Assembly (NCBI RefSeq): GCF_001436735.1
Contig: NZ_AYZE01000015.1
Span: 3,215-67,214, forward strand
Direction: 5' to 3'
Length of the DNA: 64,000 nucleotides
Origin: Liquorilactobacillus cacaonum DSM 21116
GTDB lineage: Bacteria; Bacillota; Bacilli; Lactobacillales; Lactobacillaceae
Shown: piece after piece, positions 1-11,905 of the stretch
Position numbering within the stretch: the first letter of the stretch is position 1
Layout of the letters: the number at the start of each line of letters is the position of its first letter
The notes under the pieces: model-generated
Told to the model about the DNA's origin: nothing
What the model saw: only the letters and a program-made list of their open reading frames with translations
Database searches by the model: none
Translations under genes and position numbers: made by a program

Positions 1-2
1 TT

Positions 3-793
3 AATCAAATAGTTGAAGACCTTAAAATTAATGATCCTTACATCTTTGGACGACCGCGTAAGTATGATCTGCGTGTACTTTTAAAATTAATTTTGTTTGC
101 GTACACAAAAGGTATCTTTAGTAGTCGCCGTATTAATACGTTGGCAGAAGAGAATTTGGCAGCCCGTTGGCTGACACAAGAACAGGTTCCAGCCTACCAA
201 ACAATTTGTCGTTTTAGAATTTCAGATGAAGTTGAGAACTTGATTAATCATGTATTCTAAAACTAACCAAATATCTAAAACAAAACAATTTTATTGATCC
301 ACACGGAGTTAGATTTAGTTTTTATGCTTTCCATAAGCACAAAGACAAGTACGAGTTTATACGTGAATTTAAAGAGTATCAGGCAAACAAATACGATAAC
401 GATTTTCAGGTTGATAACTGGGCATTCACTAAAAGCGGAAAACCTCGTAAAATAAGTATTAATGGCACATGGGAATATTTCAAAGCTAAGGAACGAAAAT
501 TGCTTTCAAATCACCAAACCGGTTCAATTTACGGACGACGTAAAATAGACGTTGAATCAGTTTTTGGTGGATTGAAGGCTTGTTTGGGTTTCAAAAGATT
601 TTCAGTTAGAGGCCTTGAAAAGGTAAAAAAAGAAGCTGGAATTGCCTTGATGGCAATGAACATTAGAAAATTGGTGGCGAAGGTTACCAACTATAACTGG
701 TTTATAAACAAAAAGAAGAGATTAGTGAAAATCAAAGAACAATTTTCGCTAATCTCTTTTATTTTGAAGGACTTATGGCACAGCCCCAAATGA
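3..793 (+). pseudogene. IS1182-family transposase remnant (internally deleted, frameshifted)
   Basis: Two pieces of one transposase are visible in different frames. The first, from the window edge to a stop at 258-260, reads as an N-terminal transposase domain (FGRPRKYDLRVLLKLILFAY). The second, from about 287 to 793, reads as the C-terminal catalytic part (NFIDPHGVRFSFYAFHKHKD onward, with IYGRRKIDVESVFGGLKACL near the end). Family members have roughly 500 residues; here about 85 and 168 remain, so the middle with most of the DDE core is missing as well as a frame change. The final codons run through the terminal inverted repeat and stop just outside it. The element is dead; the first few residues lie outside the window. 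Confidence 0.85.
771..787 (+). repeat. Right terminal inverted repeat of the IS remnant
   Basis: The sequence ACTTATGGCACAGCCCC at the end of the transposase frame looks like the terminal repeat of IS1182-type elements. The matching left end lies outside the window, so the pairing cannot be shown here. Confidence 0.5.
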
Positions 794-909
794 CCTATAA
801 ATTATTTTACCACGCGTTAATTAATCTTCCATAATACCAAATTTTTCAAAGAGGTGTTTTCACATGAATTGGTCATTTAGAGGCAGTTACAGTTCAAAAA
901 AATTACTTT

Positions 910-1530
910 CTAATCCAACCAATCTTTTGGATCTTCACGCCACTTATGTAATAAGTTACGATCTTCCTCAGTAATTTGGTTGTTTTGTGCAGCAACTTCA
1001 ATCAATTCACTATAATTAGTCAATGTTACAAATGGAATATTAACCGCAGCAAAATTTATTTTTGCGGCCTCTAACTGATAACTAAAAATTCCGCAAACAC
1101 CGATTACATCGGCACCTTCTTTTTGTGCAGCCTCAACCGCCTTTAACACACTGCCACCCGTTGATATTAGATCATCAATCAAAATCGTTTTTTGACCTTT
1201 TTCAACAACTCCTTCGATTTGTCGTCCTTGACCATGGTCTTTAGGCTTTGACCGAACATAAATCATTGGTAGATTCAATTCAGCAGCAATCCATGCAGCA
1301 TGGGGGATACCTGCAGTCGCAGTTCCTGCAATTACCTGTGCTTCTGGGAAAAGATCTCGAATCAAATTAGCAATCCCCTGCGCAATTTCTTTTCGAATTT
1401 TTGGATAACTAATTGTTAGACGATTATCACAATAAATTGGGCTCTTAATACCACTCGCCCACGTAAATGGCTTATTAGGTGATAAGGTCACAGCATTGAT
1501 TTCTAGTAAGTCCTTTGCTACTTGTTTCAT
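910..1530 (-). CDS. pyrE: Orotate phosphoribosyltransferase
   Basis: Transfers phosphoribose from PRPP to orotate to give OMP, the fifth step of UMP synthesis, in the cytoplasm. The PRPP-binding motif TILIDDLISTGGSV is near residue 120, and the flexible-loop region RSKPKDHGQGRQIEG is present. I choose the ATG at 1530 (206 residues): it has GGGAGG upstream and overlaps the pyrF stop by one base (TAATG). An ATG 18 bases upstream is possible but lies at the Shine-Dalgarno itself. It is the last gene of the pyr operon and converges on the IS remnant. Confidence 0.95.
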   Translation of the reverse strand: MKQVAKDLLEINAVTLSPNKPFTWASGIKSPIYCDNRLTISYPKIRKEIAQGIANLIRDLFPEAQVIAGTATAGIPHAAWIAAELNLPMIYVRSKPKDHGQGRQIEGVVEKGQKTILIDDLISTGGSVLKAVEAAQKEGADVIGVCGIFSYQLEAAKINFAAVNIPFVTLTNYSELIEVAAQNNQITEEDRNLLHKWREDPKDWLD

Positions 1531-2246
1531 TACTTTGCATCCTCCCATAACTTCTTAACCGTTTGATATGCACTAACTCGATCTTTAGCTTGCGTAATTG
1601 TTCTGCCTACAACAATTGCACTACTTTGATTTCTAGCAGCTTCATCTGGTGTCATTACACGTTTTTGATCCCCAACTTCTCCACCGGCTAGCCTTATTCC
1701 TGGTGTAACTCTTAAAAAATCATTACCTGTTTCTGCAAAAATTTCTTTGGATTCAAAGGCTGAACAAACAACACCATCCATTTCAGCTTTTTTCGCTATT
1801 TTTGCATAATGCAAAACACTTTTTTTCAATGGTACATCCACAAGTTGTTCATCTTTAAGCATCTTTTGATCTATCGATGTAAGCTGAGTAATTGCAAGTA
1901 TTTTGGCACTTTCTTTTCCACTACTACCATCTAATAGTCCGTTTTTCGCGGCGCACATCATCTCAGTTCCTCCACTAGCATGAAGAGTAGTCAAATCTAC
2001 TCCAATTTTGCCCAAAACACGCATTGCACTTTCAACAGTATGTGGAATATCATGACATTTTAAGTCTAAGAATACATCATGCCCTAACGATTTGATCTCA
2101 CGTACCATATCCGCACCTTCACTATAATATAGCTCCATTCCGATTTTCACAAATAAATGTTCATCTTGTGGAAATGCAGCTAAAAATTTCATTGTTTCAA
2201 TACGGTTTGGAAAATCCAACGCAATAATTGGTCGGTTAATTTTCAT
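1530..2246 (-). CDS. pyrF: Orotidine 5'-phosphate decarboxylase
   Basis: Decarboxylates OMP to UMP, the last step of the de novo pathway. The 238-residue length is typical. The catalytic Lys/Asp cluster appears as DVFLDLKCHDIPHTV (about residues 57-71), and the C-terminal phosphate-binding segment as RVTPGIR and AIVVGRTIT. Start and stop codons overlap neighbours by one base on both sides (pyrD stop/pyrF start, pyrF stop/pyrE start), so translation of pyrD, pyrF and pyrE is probably coupled. Confidence 0.97.
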   Translation of the reverse strand: MKINRPIIALDFPNRIETMKFLAAFPQDEHLFVKIGMELYYSEGADMVREIKSLGHDVFLDLKCHDIPHTVESAMRVLGKIGVDLTTLHASGGTEMMCAAKNGLLDGSSGKESAKILAITQLTSIDQKMLKDEQLVDVPLKKSVLHYAKIAKKAEMDGVVCSAFESKEIFAETGNDFLRVTPGIRLAGGEVGDQKRVMTPDEAARNQSSAIVVGRTITQAKDRVSAYQTVKKLWEDAK

Positions 2247-3178
2247 TAATGAGCACTCCTAACTTCTTTTATCAAATCTTGAAGACTACTGATTCCTAGC
2301 TCGTCCATCTTTGCAGGCAATTCATTAATAATATCAAGGCAAGCAGTTGGGTTACTAAAATGTGCTGTCCCGACTGAAACACAATGGGCACCTGCTAAGT
2401 ACATCTCAATAACATCTTCAGGAGTTGTAATCCCACCTGAAGCAATAATTGGCAAGTCAACAACATGACTAACTTGATAAATCATTCTAACAGCGAGTGC
2501 TCTGATTGCTTTTCCGGACAAACCGCCAGTTCCATTACCCAAAACCGGTTGGCGAGTTTTTACATCAATTTTCATCCCAAGAACTGTATTAATCATACTT
2601 AATCCGTCGGCCCCAGCTGCTGCAACAGCCTGAGCCACCTCAACAATATCTGTGACATTAGGAGTTAGCTTTACATACACCGGAACATTTGTAACTGCCT
2701 TAACTGCTCTTGTTAGTTCACTTGCAACTTTAGGATTAGTTCCAAACAGCATCCCACCTTCATGTACATTAGGGCAAGAAATATTCAATTCTAGTGCATT
2801 AACTAAGCCTGAATCGCTTAGAGACTTAGCAACTGTAACATATTCTTCTTTAGTTGAACCCGCTATGCTTGCAATAAGCGGTAATGTTGGAACTTTAGCA
2901 CGTAACGTTGGAATTTTTTCATCCAGAATAACCTTTAGTCCTGGATTTTTTAATCCTACCGAATTTAGCGCTCCATCTTCTAAAACATTTATTATGGGTG
3001 CTGGATTTCCAATTCGTTCATCCAGTGTTGCAGATTTTAAAATAATAGCACCTAGTAGATTTAAATCATATTTTGTCGCAAAACTATTATCGCCAAACCC
3101 AAAACAACCACTTGCAGGCATCACCGGATTTTTAAGTTCCAATCCCGGTAATGAAACAGCCAATCGCGCATCCACCAT
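2246..3178 (-). CDS. pyrD: Dihydroorotate dehydrogenase, class 1B catalytic subunit
   Basis: FMN enzyme that oxidises dihydroorotate to orotate. The active-site loop NISCPNVHEGGMLFG, with the catalytic Cys, is of the 1B type that normally works with the iron-sulfur/FAD subunit PyrK. The FMN-phosphate region is IIASGGITTPEDV. I prefer the ATG at 3178 (310 residues), preceded by GGGTGG; the in-frame ATG at 3193 gives five extra residues. No pyrK is present anywhere in this operon, which leaves the electron acceptor open. Confidence 0.93.
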   Translation of the reverse strand: MVDARLAVSLPGLELKNPVMPASGCFGFGDNSFATKYDLNLLGAIILKSATLDERIGNPAPIINVLEDGALNSVGLKNPGLKVILDEKIPTLRAKVPTLPLIASIAGSTKEEYVTVAKSLSDSGLVNALELNISCPNVHEGGMLFGTNPKVASELTRAVKAVTNVPVYVKLTPNVTDIVEVAQAVAAAGADGLSMINTVLGMKIDVKTRQPVLGNGTGGLSGKAIRALAVRMIYQVSHVVDLPIIASGGITTPEDVIEMYLAGAHCVSVGTAHFSNPTACLDIINELPAKMDELGISSLQDLIKEVRSAH

Positions 3179-3243
3179 AGCAATACCACCCATTCATTTA
3201 TTTTTTTTATTTTAAATTCTGTAATTTTAAAATAAATCTTGTT

Positions 3244-6200
3244 CTATCTAATTACATCAGTCGCAAACGTTCTGTTTTCCATCGCCCGTCCCAAAGCATC
3301 TGCCGTATTTAAAGAAGTTAGTAATGGAACATTATGTTCAATCGCGGTTTGTCTAATTGTAAATCCATCAGAAGTAACTTCTTGATCATGACTCATTGTA
3401 TTAATCACAAGTTGTATCTTCCCTGCTTTAATAATATCAAGAATATCTAATTTTGAAGTTCCTTCTTGACCTATCTTATTGACAGTCATTACATGTAGTC
3501 CATTTTCTTTCAAGAATGCCGCCGTTCCATTTGTAGCGAAGAGTCGATAACCCACACGACTAAATCTTTGTGCCACAGGCAATACAATTTCTTTATCATT
3601 ACTATCAATTGTTAATAAGACGTTACCATTCATTGGCAATTCCATTTTTGCACCCGCAAAAGCCTTCAATAGTGCTTTTTCAAAAGTATGGTCACTTCCC
3701 ATTACCTCTCCTGTCGATTTCATTTCAGGTCCTAGATAACTGTCAACATCTTCAAGCTTACTAAATGAGAATACTGGAGCCTTCACATGTATTGTTTTAC
3801 TTTCAGGATACAGGCCAGATTCAAATCCAAGTTCTTTAAGCGATTTGCCCAAAATTACTTTTGTGGCTACCTGTGCCATTTCAATCCCAGTAATTTTGCT
3901 TAAAAAAGGTACTGTTCGACTAGCTCTTGGATTAACTTCCAAAACATATGCTTCATTATCATGAATAATAAATTGAATATTCATAATTCCAACACACTTC
4001 AATGCAACTGCTAATTTTTTTGTTGCAGCAACAATTTGTTGTTTAATGCCATCACTGAATGATTGTGGAGGATACACTGCCATAGAATCTCCTGAATGGA
4101 CACCTGCATGTTCAATATGTTCCATAATACCTGGCAATAAGACATCTGTTCCATCACAGATTGCGTCAACTTCACATTCAAGTCCTTCAAGGTAAGCATC
4201 AACTAAAATAGGATGATCAATTTCTGCCTTAGCATTATGCTCAAGATAGTTGCTAAGCTCAACTTCATTATTAACAATTTCCATTGCTCGTCCACCCAAA
4301 ACATAGCTAGGTCTTACCAGCACTGGATAGCCGATTTCAGCCGCCGTCTTCACTACACCTTCTTGGGTTGTTGCAGTTTTTCCAACTGGTTGTTTAAGTT
4401 CTAAGTTATTAATAACCTGATCAAATAATTCTCGATCTTCTGCCCTGTCCAAATCTTCCACAGTTGTTCCAAGAATTTTAACACCATTTTCAACCAATCC
4501 TGCTGCCAAATTAATTGCTGTTTGTCCCCCAAATTGAACAATCACACCTAATGGTTTTTCTAATTCGATTACATTCAAAACATCTTCTAAGGTGAGTGGT
4601 TCAAAGTACAATTTGTCAGATACAGAAAAGTCTGTAGAAACCGTTTCTGGATTGCTGTTCATAACAATAGCTTCATATCCAAGCTTTTGAATAGCTTTGA
4701 CACTGTGAACTGTCGCGTAATCAAATTCTACCCCTTGTCCGATTCGAATTGGCCCCGAACCAATTACAAGAATTGATTTTTTATCGGATGGGATACTCTC
4801 ATTTTCCATATCATAGCTGCTATAAAAATATGGGGTATGTGATTCAAATTCTGCGGCACATGTATCTACCATTTTATACGTTGGTATTAATTTGCTAGCC
4901 TTACGAAAAGCTCTAACTTTTGCTTCGTTTGAATTCCACAATTTTGCAATTGTCATATCGCTAAACCCATAACGTTTTGCACTTTCTAAGACATCAATAT
5001 TTTCAGGATTCTTGCAAATTTCAACCTCAAGTTCTGTGATATGTTTTAACAAATCAAGAAAGTAAATATTAATCTTAGTTAGTTCATGTAACTCTTCAAG
5101 CGAATAACCTCGTCTTAATGCTTCAGTTAGATAAAAAAGGCGATCGTCTTGAGCATGCATAATTTTTTCTTCAAGTTTCTGATCACTGGCAGTTCTTGCC
5201 TCATCAGAGAATAAATCTTTTTCGTCAATTTCAAGTGAACGTACAGCTTTTTGTAATGCCTCTTCAGCAGTCCGGCCAATTGCCATAACTTCTCCGGTTG
5301 CCTTCATCTGGGTGCCTAATTTACGATTTGCACGTGCAAACTTATCAAATGGCCAGCGTGGAATCTTTGCTACAACATAGTCTAATGCAGGTTCAAATTG
5401 TGCAAACGTTGTTCCAGTTACTGGATTTTTTATTTCATCAAGTGTTAATCCTACCGCAATTTTGGCAGCCATCTTAGCTATTGGGTAACCAGTCGCCTTT
5501 GATGCTAGTGCTGAGGAACGACTCACACGTGGATTAACTTCAATTACATTATAGTTAAAACTATTTGGATCTAAAGCTAATTGAACATTACACCCACCTT
5601 CGATTTTTAAAGCACTGATTAAACGCAAGGATACATCACGTAAAATTTGATATTCACGATCTGCTAATGTCTGCGTAGGTGCAAAAACAATTGAATCACC
5701 AGTATGAATTCCAACAGGATCAAAGTTTTCCATACTGCAAACGACCATTGTATTATCAGCATGGTCTCGCATAACCTCAAATTCAACTTCTTTGTATCCC
5801 ATAATACTTTTTTCAATCAAACATTGTGTCACTGGTGACAAATCTAATCCATTTGCTGCAATCTGTGATAATTGTTCTTTGTTGTCACAAAGCCCTCCAC
5901 CTGTTCCACCCATTGTAAATGCAGGTCGAACAATTACAGGATAACCAATTTTTTCAGCAAATTCCAAAGCTTCTTGCGTTGTATTAACTGTCTTTGAAGG
6001 TGGAATTGGTTCATTCAAATCATTCATTAATTTCTTAAAAAGTTCACGATCTTCTGCTTGATTGATAGCTGATAATTTTGTTCCTAGTAATTCGATTCCT
6101 AATTCATCCAAAATTCCATTTTCTGAAAGAGACATTGCCATATTAAGTCCCGTCTGTCCCCCAAGAGTAGGCAAAATTGCATCTGGGTATTCTTGTCGAA

Positions 6201-6432
6201 TGATTCGTGAAACTGAATCTGTTGTAAGCGGTTCGATGTATACACGATCAGCAATTTCTGTATCGGTCATAATTGTTGCTGGATTGGAGTTAACTAAGAC
6301 CACTTCGTAACCCTCTTCGCGCAGAGCCATACATGCTTGTGTTCCGGAATAATCAAACTCAGCTGCTTGACCAATAATAATTGGGCCAGAGCCAATTACC
6401 ATGATTTTGTGAATATCGGTTCTCTTAGGCAT
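3244..6432 (-). CDS. carB: Carbamoyl-phosphate synthase large subunit
   Basis: Makes carbamoyl phosphate from bicarbonate, ATP and ammonia delivered by CarA. The 1062 residues hold two ATP-grasp halves, each starting with a dinucleotide-like motif ([20 protein letters not shown] near residue 10 and a matching copy near 560), followed by an allosteric MGS-like C-terminus ([12 protein letters not shown] onward). The start at 6432 is preceded by AAAGGATG and overlaps the carA stop by eight bases. It lies between carA and pyrD in the pyr operon. Confidence 0.97.
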   Translation of the reverse strand: MPKRTDIHKIMVIGSGPIIIGQAAEFDYSGTQACMALREEGYEVVLVNSNPATIMTDTEIADRVYIEPLTTDSVSRIIRQEYPDAILPTLGGQTGLNMAMSLSENGILDELGIELLGTKLSAINQAEDRELFKKLMNDLNEPIPPSKTVNTTQEALEFAEKIGYPVIVRPAFTMGGTGGGLCDNKEQLSQIAANGLDLSPVTQCLIEKSIMGYKEVEFEVMRDHADNTMVVCSMENFDPVGIHTGDSIVFAPTQTLADREYQILRDVSLRLISALKIEGGCNVQLALDPNSFNYNVIEVNPRVSRSSALASKATGYPIAKMAAKIAVGLTLDEIKNPVTGTTFAQFEPALDYVVAKIPRWPFDKFARANRKLGTQMKATGEVMAIGRTAEEALQKAVRSLEIDEKDLFSDEARTASDQKLEEKIMHAQDDRLFYLTEALRRGYSLEELHELTKINIYFLDLLKHITELEVEICKNPENIDVLESAKRYGFSDMTIAKLWNSNEAKVRAFRKASKLIPTYKMVDTCAAEFESHTPYFYSSYDMENESIPSDKKSILVIGSGPIRIGQGVEFDYATVHSVKAIQKLGYEAIVMNSNPETVSTDFSVSDKLYFEPLTLEDVLNVIELEKPLGVIVQFGGQTAINLAAGLVENGVKILGTTVEDLDRAEDRELFDQVINNLELKQPVGKTATTQEGVVKTAAEIGYPVLVRPSYVLGGRAMEIVNNEVELSNYLEHNAKAEIDHPILVDAYLEGLECEVDAICDGTDVLLPGIMEHIEHAGVHSGDSMAVYPPQSFSDGIKQQIVAATKKLAVALKCVGIMNIQFIIHDNEAYVLEVNPRASRTVPFLSKITGIEMAQVATKVILGKSLKELGFESGLYPESKTIHVKAPVFSFSKLEDVDSYLGPEMKSTGEVMGSDHTFEKALLKAFAGAKMELPMNGNVLLTIDSNDKEIVLPVAQRFSRVGYRLFATNGTAAFLKENGLHVMTVNKIGQEGTSKLDILDIIKAGKIQLVINTMSHDQEVTSDGFTIRQTAIEHNVPLLTSLNTADALGRAMENRTFATDVIR

Positions 6433-7510
6433 TGTGTTCATCCTTTCTTGTATCAATCATATGCATAAAATCATCAAAAATGTCGACTGCATCATGTGGA
6501 CCAGGTGCTGCATCTGGATGGAATTGAACACTAAACGCAGGATAATTCTTATGACGCAAACCTTCAACAGTCTCATCATTAATCTCGCGGTAAGTGATGT
6601 TCATTACATCATTATCAACTGATTTAGGATCAACTGCATAACCGTGATTTTGTGAGGTAAATGAAATTCTACCACTTGCGATTTCTCTAACAGGGTGATT
6701 GAATCCACGATGTCCAAACTTCATTTTGAAAGTATCAGCACCGTTTGCGAGTGCAAACAATTGATGTCCTAAACAGATTCCAAACAATGGCAATCTTTGT
6801 TCAACTTCTTTAATCATCTCAATTGCAGCAGGAAGTGACTTTGGATCTCCAGGTCCATTCGATAGCAACACTCCATCTGGATTTAACCTGAAAATATCTG
6901 TAGCAGTAGCATTATATGGCAATACAATTGTATTACAATCACGCTTTGCAAGCTCACGTAAAATACTATGTTTCAAGCCAAAGTCAATCACAACCACATT
7001 TCTTTTACTTCCGGGATTAGGATAAGGTTTGCTCGTTGAAACCTGTGCAACCAGATTTTCATTGACAACTGTTGCATTTAACTGTGAGAAAGAATGTTCA
7101 ATATCTTCCACAGAATCAATTATTCGTCCCTTCATTGTGCCAGCATTACGTAATTTCTTGGTAAGTGCTCTAGTATCAATTCCAGTAATACCTGGAATAT
7201 TCATCTGTGTTAAAAAATCTGCAAAACTACTTTGTTGTCTCCAATTACTTGATGTCCGTGCTAATTGATGACAAATAACGCCCTTACATCCTGGTTCGAT
7301 TGATTCATAATCATCCAGATTCACTCCATAGTTACCAATCAATGGGTTTGTAAAAACCAATATCTGATTTGCAAATGATTGATCTGTAACAGCTTCTTGA
7401 TAGCCTGTCATCCCTGTTGTGAAGACGACCTCACCTGTAGTGATAACATTTGCACCAAATCCTTCTCCTTTGAAGATACTACCATCTTCTAAAATCAAAT
7501 AACGTTTCAA
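6425..7510 (-). CDS. carA: Carbamoyl-phosphate synthase small (glutaminase) subunit
   Basis: Hydrolyses glutamine and channels ammonia to CarB. The class I glutamine amidotransferase nucleophile motif [15 protein letters not shown] is near residue 250, and the catalytic His/Glu region is [16 protein letters not shown] take the TTG at 7510 as the start (361 residues) because AGGGAGG lies at the right distance and the protein then begins [15 protein letters not shown] as in the family. Two bases separate it from pyrC. Confidence 0.95.
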   Translation of the reverse strand: MKRYLILEDGSIFKGEGFGANVITTGEVVFTTGMTGYQEAVTDQSFANQILVFTNPLIGNYGVNLDDYESIEPGCKGVICHQLARTSSNWRQQSSFADFLTQMNIPGITGIDTRALTKKLRNAGTMKGRIIDSVEDIEHSFSQLNATVVNENLVAQVSTSKPYPNPGSKRNVVVIDFGLKHSILRELAKRDCNTIVLPYNATATDIFRLNPDGVLLSNGPGDPKSLPAAIEMIKEVEQRLPLFGICLGHQLFALANGADTFKMKFGHRGFNHPVREIASGRISFTSQNHGYAVDPKSVDNDVMNITYREINDETVEGLRHKNYPAFSVQFHPDAAPGPHDAVDIFDDFMHMIDTRKDEHNA

Positions 7511-7512
7511 GT

Positions 7513-8796
7513 TCAGTCCTCCCTTTGATAAACACATTTACCATTAACAAATGTCATGATTGTTTTCCCATATACTTTTTCGCCTGTAAACGGCGTATTG
7601 GTACCCTTCGAAAGATAATCTTCTTCCTTTAGTTCATATTCCTGATTTAGATCAAAAACTACAATATCTGCTGGCTTGCCAATTAATAATTGCCCAGCAT
7701 CGCTTATTTTGAAAGCTTTGGCTGGCTCAACACTCATTTTATCCAATAACTGTTCTAGTGACATTTTCCCTGTTTTTACAAAATGCGTGTATAACAATGT
7801 AAACGCAGTCTCACTACCGGTAATTCCAAATGAAGCTTGACACATTCCACCAATCTTTTCATCATGGCTATGAGGTGCATGATCAGTCGCAATCATATCG
7901 ATTGTTCCATCTAGCAAACCTTTTAGTAACGCTTTTTTATCTTCTTTATCTCGTAGTGGTGGATTCATCTTGAAGTACGCATCATCTTTTGGAATATCTT
8001 CGTCGCTTAACAATAAATGGTGTGGAGCAACTTCACAAGTTACGTTAATTCCTTTTGACTTAGCAAGACGCATCAGTTCAACACTTTCTTTAGTTGATAA
8101 ATGACAAGCATGATAGTGAACCCCTGTTTTTTGTGCAAGAATTAAATCTCTTGCTAATTGTGATGATTCACTCAAACCAAGCATTCCAGGTAGTTTCAGT
8201 TCGTGTGCACGTTCGCCTTCATTCATAACTCCTCCATAAAGTAAGGAATTATCTTCAATATGTTCAACCAAAGGCATATCAAGGCTTGCAGCTAGTTTCA
8301 TTGCCTGATACATTGTACCTGCCGTTTGAACACCACTTCCATCGTTACTAAATGCAAATGCACCTGCAGCTTTCAAAGCAAGTAAATCATTGATTTTCTC
8401 ACTTTTCAAGCCTTCCGTAATTGCTGCATATTGCTTAATGTTTACTACTCCATCTTTTTTATTTTTTTCAATTACTTTGGCTAACTTATCTGGTGTGTCG
8501 GGAACCGGGTCAAGATTTGCCATTGCACAAACTGTTGTAAAGCCACCATGAGCAGCCGCCTGGCTTCCAGTTTTAATTGTTTCTTTATACGTGAATCCAG
8601 GTTCTCTATAATGAACATGAACATCCACTAATCCAGGTGAAACGAGTTTTCCAGTAAGATCAAACTTTTTAATATCGCTAAGGAACATCCCTAATTCATG
8701 GCCAAAAGCTGCAATCTTCCCATCTTTGATAAGCAAATCCATTTTTTGGAGCTGACCCGCTTGATATACAAGCCCATTCTCAAGTAATAAATCCAT
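7513..8796 (-). CDS. pyrC: Dihydroorotase
   Basis: Zinc amidohydrolase that cyclises carbamoyl aspartate to dihydroorotate. The metal-binding HxH motif is seen in [18 protein letters not shown] (about residues 55-72), and [12 protein letters not shown] near residue 305 carries the catalytic Asp. The 427-residue length fits the class I bacterial enzyme. A single base separates its start from the pyrB stop. Confidence 0.96.
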   Translation of the reverse strand: MDLLLENGLVYQAGQLQKMDLLIKDGKIAAFGHELGMFLSDIKKFDLTGKLVSPGLVDVHVHYREPGFTYKETIKTGSQAAAHGGFTTVCAMANLDPVPDTPDKLAKVIEKNKKDGVVNIKQYAAITEGLKSEKINDLLALKAAGAFAFSNDGSGVQTAGTMYQAMKLAASLDMPLVEHIEDNSLLYGGVMNEGERAHELKLPGMLGLSESSQLARDLILAQKTGVHYHACHLSTKESVELMRLAKSKGINVTCEVAPHHLLLSDEDIPKDDAYFKMNPPLRDKEDKKALLKGLLDGTIDMIATDHAPHSHDEKIGGMCQASFGITGSETAFTLLYTHFVKTGKMSLEQLLDKMSVEPAKAFKISDAGQLLIGKPADIVVFDLNQEYELKEEDYLSKGTNTPFTGEKVYGKTIMTFVNGKCVYQRED

Positions 8797-8797
8797 T

Positions 8798-9751
8798 CTA
8801 GAACCCTCCTAAATGTCTACCTAAGATTACTGTTTCTAGCATTGCCATTCGCATATAGACGCCATTTTGCATTTGTTTAAAAAATCTTGACTTTGGTGCT
8901 TCAACCAACTCAGATGCCAATTCAACATCCCGATTAATTGGACCTGGGTGCATAATAATTGCATCTTCTTTCATTCGTTGATAACGATCAATTGTTAATC
9001 CGTACTGTTCATGGTATTTAACTGTACTAAAATTACTTTCCGTTTCATGTTCATGGCGTTCATGTTGAACGCGCAATAACATCACAACATCCATTTCATT
9101 TATAAGATCATCAATTGCCAAGTGTTGCCCATATTTTTCAAATTCATTGGTGTACCAATAATCAGGACCTGCAAAGAAAATCTGTGCACCAAGCTTTTTT
9201 AATAATTGCATATTGCTACGTGCAACTCGGGAATTAACTAAGTCGCCAATAATTGCAACTTTTAGCCCTTCAAAAGTTCCAAATTGCTCATAAATCGTCA
9301 TCATATCAAGTAATGATTGCGATGGATGTTGCCCACTACCATCTCCTGCATTCACAATTCCCATATCCAGCTTTTGTGTTGAATTGAGTTTGATTAGTTC
9401 TTGATAATATTCATTTTTTTGGTGACGTATCACTGCTAAATTAACTCCAATAGCATCTAAAGAAAGTAAAGTGTCATAGAGAGTCTCGCCTTTTTTTACT
9501 GAACTTGTTGCTGGATCAAATGGAATTGTTCGTAATCCAAGCTTCCTTTCAGCCATTTCAAAGCTACAATGTGTTCTTGTACTATTTTCAAAAAACATAT
9601 TGACTGCATAAATTGGTTGCGTAAAATGTGGTATCTGCCCACCATTTTTAAAATAAATTGCACGTTCAATCAATGTTTTAACTTGATCATTTTGTAGATC
9701 TTTGACTGTCACAAAGTGCTGTAACTTAACATGACTCCCGACCTCTAACAT
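8798..9751 (-). CDS. pyrB: Aspartate carbamoyltransferase catalytic chain
   Basis: Condenses carbamoyl phosphate with aspartate. The carbamoyl-phosphate site [13 protein letters not shown] lies near residue 53 and the [10 protein letters not shown] segment near residue 268. The 317 residues match the unregulated Gram-positive enzyme; no pyrI is present. AGGAGAT precedes the ATG. Only nine bases separate it from pyrP, so the third attenuator known between these genes in Bacillus is absent here. Confidence 0.96.
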   Translation of the reverse strand: MLEVGSHVKLQHFVTVKDLQNDQVKTLIERAIYFKNGGQIPHFTQPIYAVNMFFENSTRTHCSFEMAERKLGLRTIPFDPATSSVKKGETLYDTLLSLDAIGVNLAVIRHQKNEYYQELIKLNSTQKLDMGIVNAGDGSGQHPSQSLLDMMTIYEQFGTFEGLKVAIIGDLVNSRVARSNMQLLKKLGAQIFFAGPDYWYTNEFEKYGQHLAIDDLINEMDVVMLLRVQHERHEHETESNFSTVKYHEQYGLTIDRYQRMKEDAIIMHPGPINRDVELASELVEAPKSRFFKQMQNGVYMRMAMLETVILGRHLGGF

Positions 9752-9760
9752 TCTTATCTC

Positions 9761-11047
9761 CTACCTTTCACTCAATGCTTTATCAGGAAGAACCAAATTC
9801 AAAACAATTCCAAAAACTGTTGCTAATGCGATACTTGTTAATTGGAATGTACCTAATTGTAAATAAGTACCACCAATGCCGATTACCAAGATTACTGAAG
9901 TAATAATTAAATTTCTTTTTAGCTCATAGTTTACTTTGTTATCTACCAAAATTCGCAAACCGTTTGAAGCAATCATTCCAAATAGCAAAAAGCTGATTCC
10001 GCCAATTACAGGGCTAGGGATAGAGTGAATCAAAGCACTTATTTTGCCTACAAAACTAAACAATACTGCAAAAATAGCAGCACCACCCAACACCCAGACA
10101 CTGTGAACCCTTGTCATTGCAAGTACGCCAATATTTTCACCATAAGAAGTTGTTGGCGGACCCCCAAAAAAACCTGCGATAATAGATGAAAGTCCATCCC
10201 CGAATAATGTTCGATGTAATCCTGGATCTTTAAAAAAGTTGCGCTTCGTTAATTTATTTAATACCATCACATGACCCATATGTTCAGTCATCGTAACAAA
10301 TGCGATTGGTGCCATTCCAATAATTGCTGCTGGGTACCATTTAAAATTATAATTGATAAACATTGCATCAAATGCTGGTAAAGAGAACCATTTTGCTTGT
10401 GCAACTGGTGTTAAATCGACTATTCCAGCTACAAGTGCCATGAGATAGCCACAAATAATTCCTAGCAACACGGGTATCATACTTGGAAACCCTTTAAGAA
10501 ACATATTGAAGATAATCGTAATTAATAGTGTGAAAATGGCTACCAAAAAATATTTCAAATCATAATGAGTCCCATTCATCATTGCATCGGTTGCCGCAGT
10601 TGTTGCAATTGAGAGCCCAATCACAACAATAATGGGGCCAACAACAACAGGTGGTAAAACTCTGTCTACCCATTTGCTACCAAACCGGCTAACAATTAAC
10701 GACACCACTAAGTAGACTAATCCTGCTGAAATCGCACCTTGAGCGACTGCTGGGTATCCAGCTGATTTCATTAAAACTTGCATAGTCCCAATAAATGCAA
10801 AACTTGAGCCTAAGTATGCTGGAATTTTTGCTTTAGTACATAATATATATATAAGTGTTCCAACACCTGAACTAAATAGTGCAATGCTTGGATTTATACC
10901 AACCAAAAGTGGTACGAGAACTGTCGCTCCAAACATCGTAAATAGATGTTGAATTGATAAAACAAGCCAATGACCAAATGCTGGCCGATCTTTTATATCT
11001 AGTAATGCTTCATCATTTCTAAACTCTTTTTGCTTATTTGAATCCAT
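9761..11047 (-). CDS. pyrP: Uracil permease (nucleobase:cation symporter-2)
   Basis: Membrane importer of uracil, co-expressed with biosynthesis. The 428-residue protein has about 12-14 hydrophobic segments and NCS2-family signatures such as GAMPIAFVTMTEHMGHV-like text at about residue 233 and GGPPTTSYGENIGV near 290. AAGGGGAGA precedes the ATG. A PyrR-type attenuator lies directly upstream, so uptake can be tuned separately from pyrR. Confidence 0.95.
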   Translation of the reverse strand: MDSNKQKEFRNDEALLDIKDRPAFGHWLVLSIQHLFTMFGATVLVPLLVGINPSIALFSSGVGTLIYILCTKAKIPAYLGSSFAFIGTMQVLMKSAGYPAVAQGAISAGLVYLVVSLIVSRFGSKWVDRVLPPVVVGPIIVVIGLSIATTAATDAMMNGTHYDLKYFLVAIFTLLITIIFNMFLKGFPSMIPVLLGIICGYLMALVAGIVDLTPVAQAKWFSLPAFDAMFINYNFKWYPAAIIGMAPIAFVTMTEHMGHVMVLNKLTKRNFFKDPGLHRTLFGDGLSSIIAGFFGGPPTTSYGENIGVLAMTRVHSVWVLGGAAIFAVLFSFVGKISALIHSIPSPVIGGISFLLFGMIASNGLRILVDNKVNYELKRNLIITSVILVIGIGGTYLQLGTFQLTSIALATVFGIVLNLVLPDKALSER

Positions 11048-11068
11048 CTTTATTCTCCCCTTTTATAC

Positions 11069-11180
11069 AAAAAAACCTGAATCTTGATTGATCCAGGTCG
11101 GCATAAGGTTAGGCCAAATCCATAAAAATTGTTATGGCTTTGACACTTCAACCTTTTTGCTCTCTCTGGAGTCAATTAAA
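11069..11180 (-). promoter_or_regulatory. PyrR-dependent attenuator before pyrP
   Basis: On the minus strand a PyrR-binding-loop match (GACTCCAGAGAGAGCAAAAA, about 11152-11177) is followed by an intrinsic terminator (ACCTGGATC/GATTCAGGT, 11075-11098) and a T-run. The arrangement matches the anti-antiterminator mechanism in which UMP-bound PyrR favours termination. The loop differs slightly from the usual GAGGCT core. Confidence 0.8.
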
Positions 11181-11192
11181 TGGTTGTCGCTA

Positions 11193-11747
<555 letters not shown>

Positions 11748-11760
11748 TTATTTGTCCAAT

Positions 11761-11859
11761 AAAAAACCACCTAGCTACATAAGCTAAGTGGTAGACTTTG
11801 GTCTTTTTCCGAGTTCAATCAAGACACTGCCTTCTTAGCCTCACGGGACTATGTTTAAA
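11761..11859 (-). promoter_or_regulatory. PyrR-dependent attenuator before pyrR
   Basis: The minus-strand leader carries a near-perfect PyrR-binding loop (AGTCCCGTGAGGCTAAGAAG, 11831-11859). It is followed by the terminator hairpin CCACTTAGC/GCTAGGTGG (11767-11791) and a T-run. It controls the whole operon. Confidence 0.9.
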
Positions 11860-11876
11860 GGACCTTTCTTTATATT

Positions 11877-11905
11877 AATCTACTAGAGCCCATCTTGTTT
11901 GTCAA
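11877..11905 (-). promoter_or_regulatory. pyr operon promoter
   Basis: Minus-strand TTGACA (11900-11905) and TAGATT (11877-11882) are spaced by 17 bases and lie just before the pyrR leader, overlapping the rluD 3' end. Confidence 0.75.

Noticed and set aside
864-974. Plus-strand frame MNWSFRGSYSSKKLLSNPTN with AAAGAGGTG upstream
   Set aside because: It has a good ribosome-binding site but runs into the end of pyrE on the other strand, is only 36 codons and shows no family; probably a remnant or chance.
2652-3215. 187-codon plus-strand frame opposite pyrD
   Set aside because: Antisense to a clear pyrD gene with codon-shadow composition and no ribosome-binding site.
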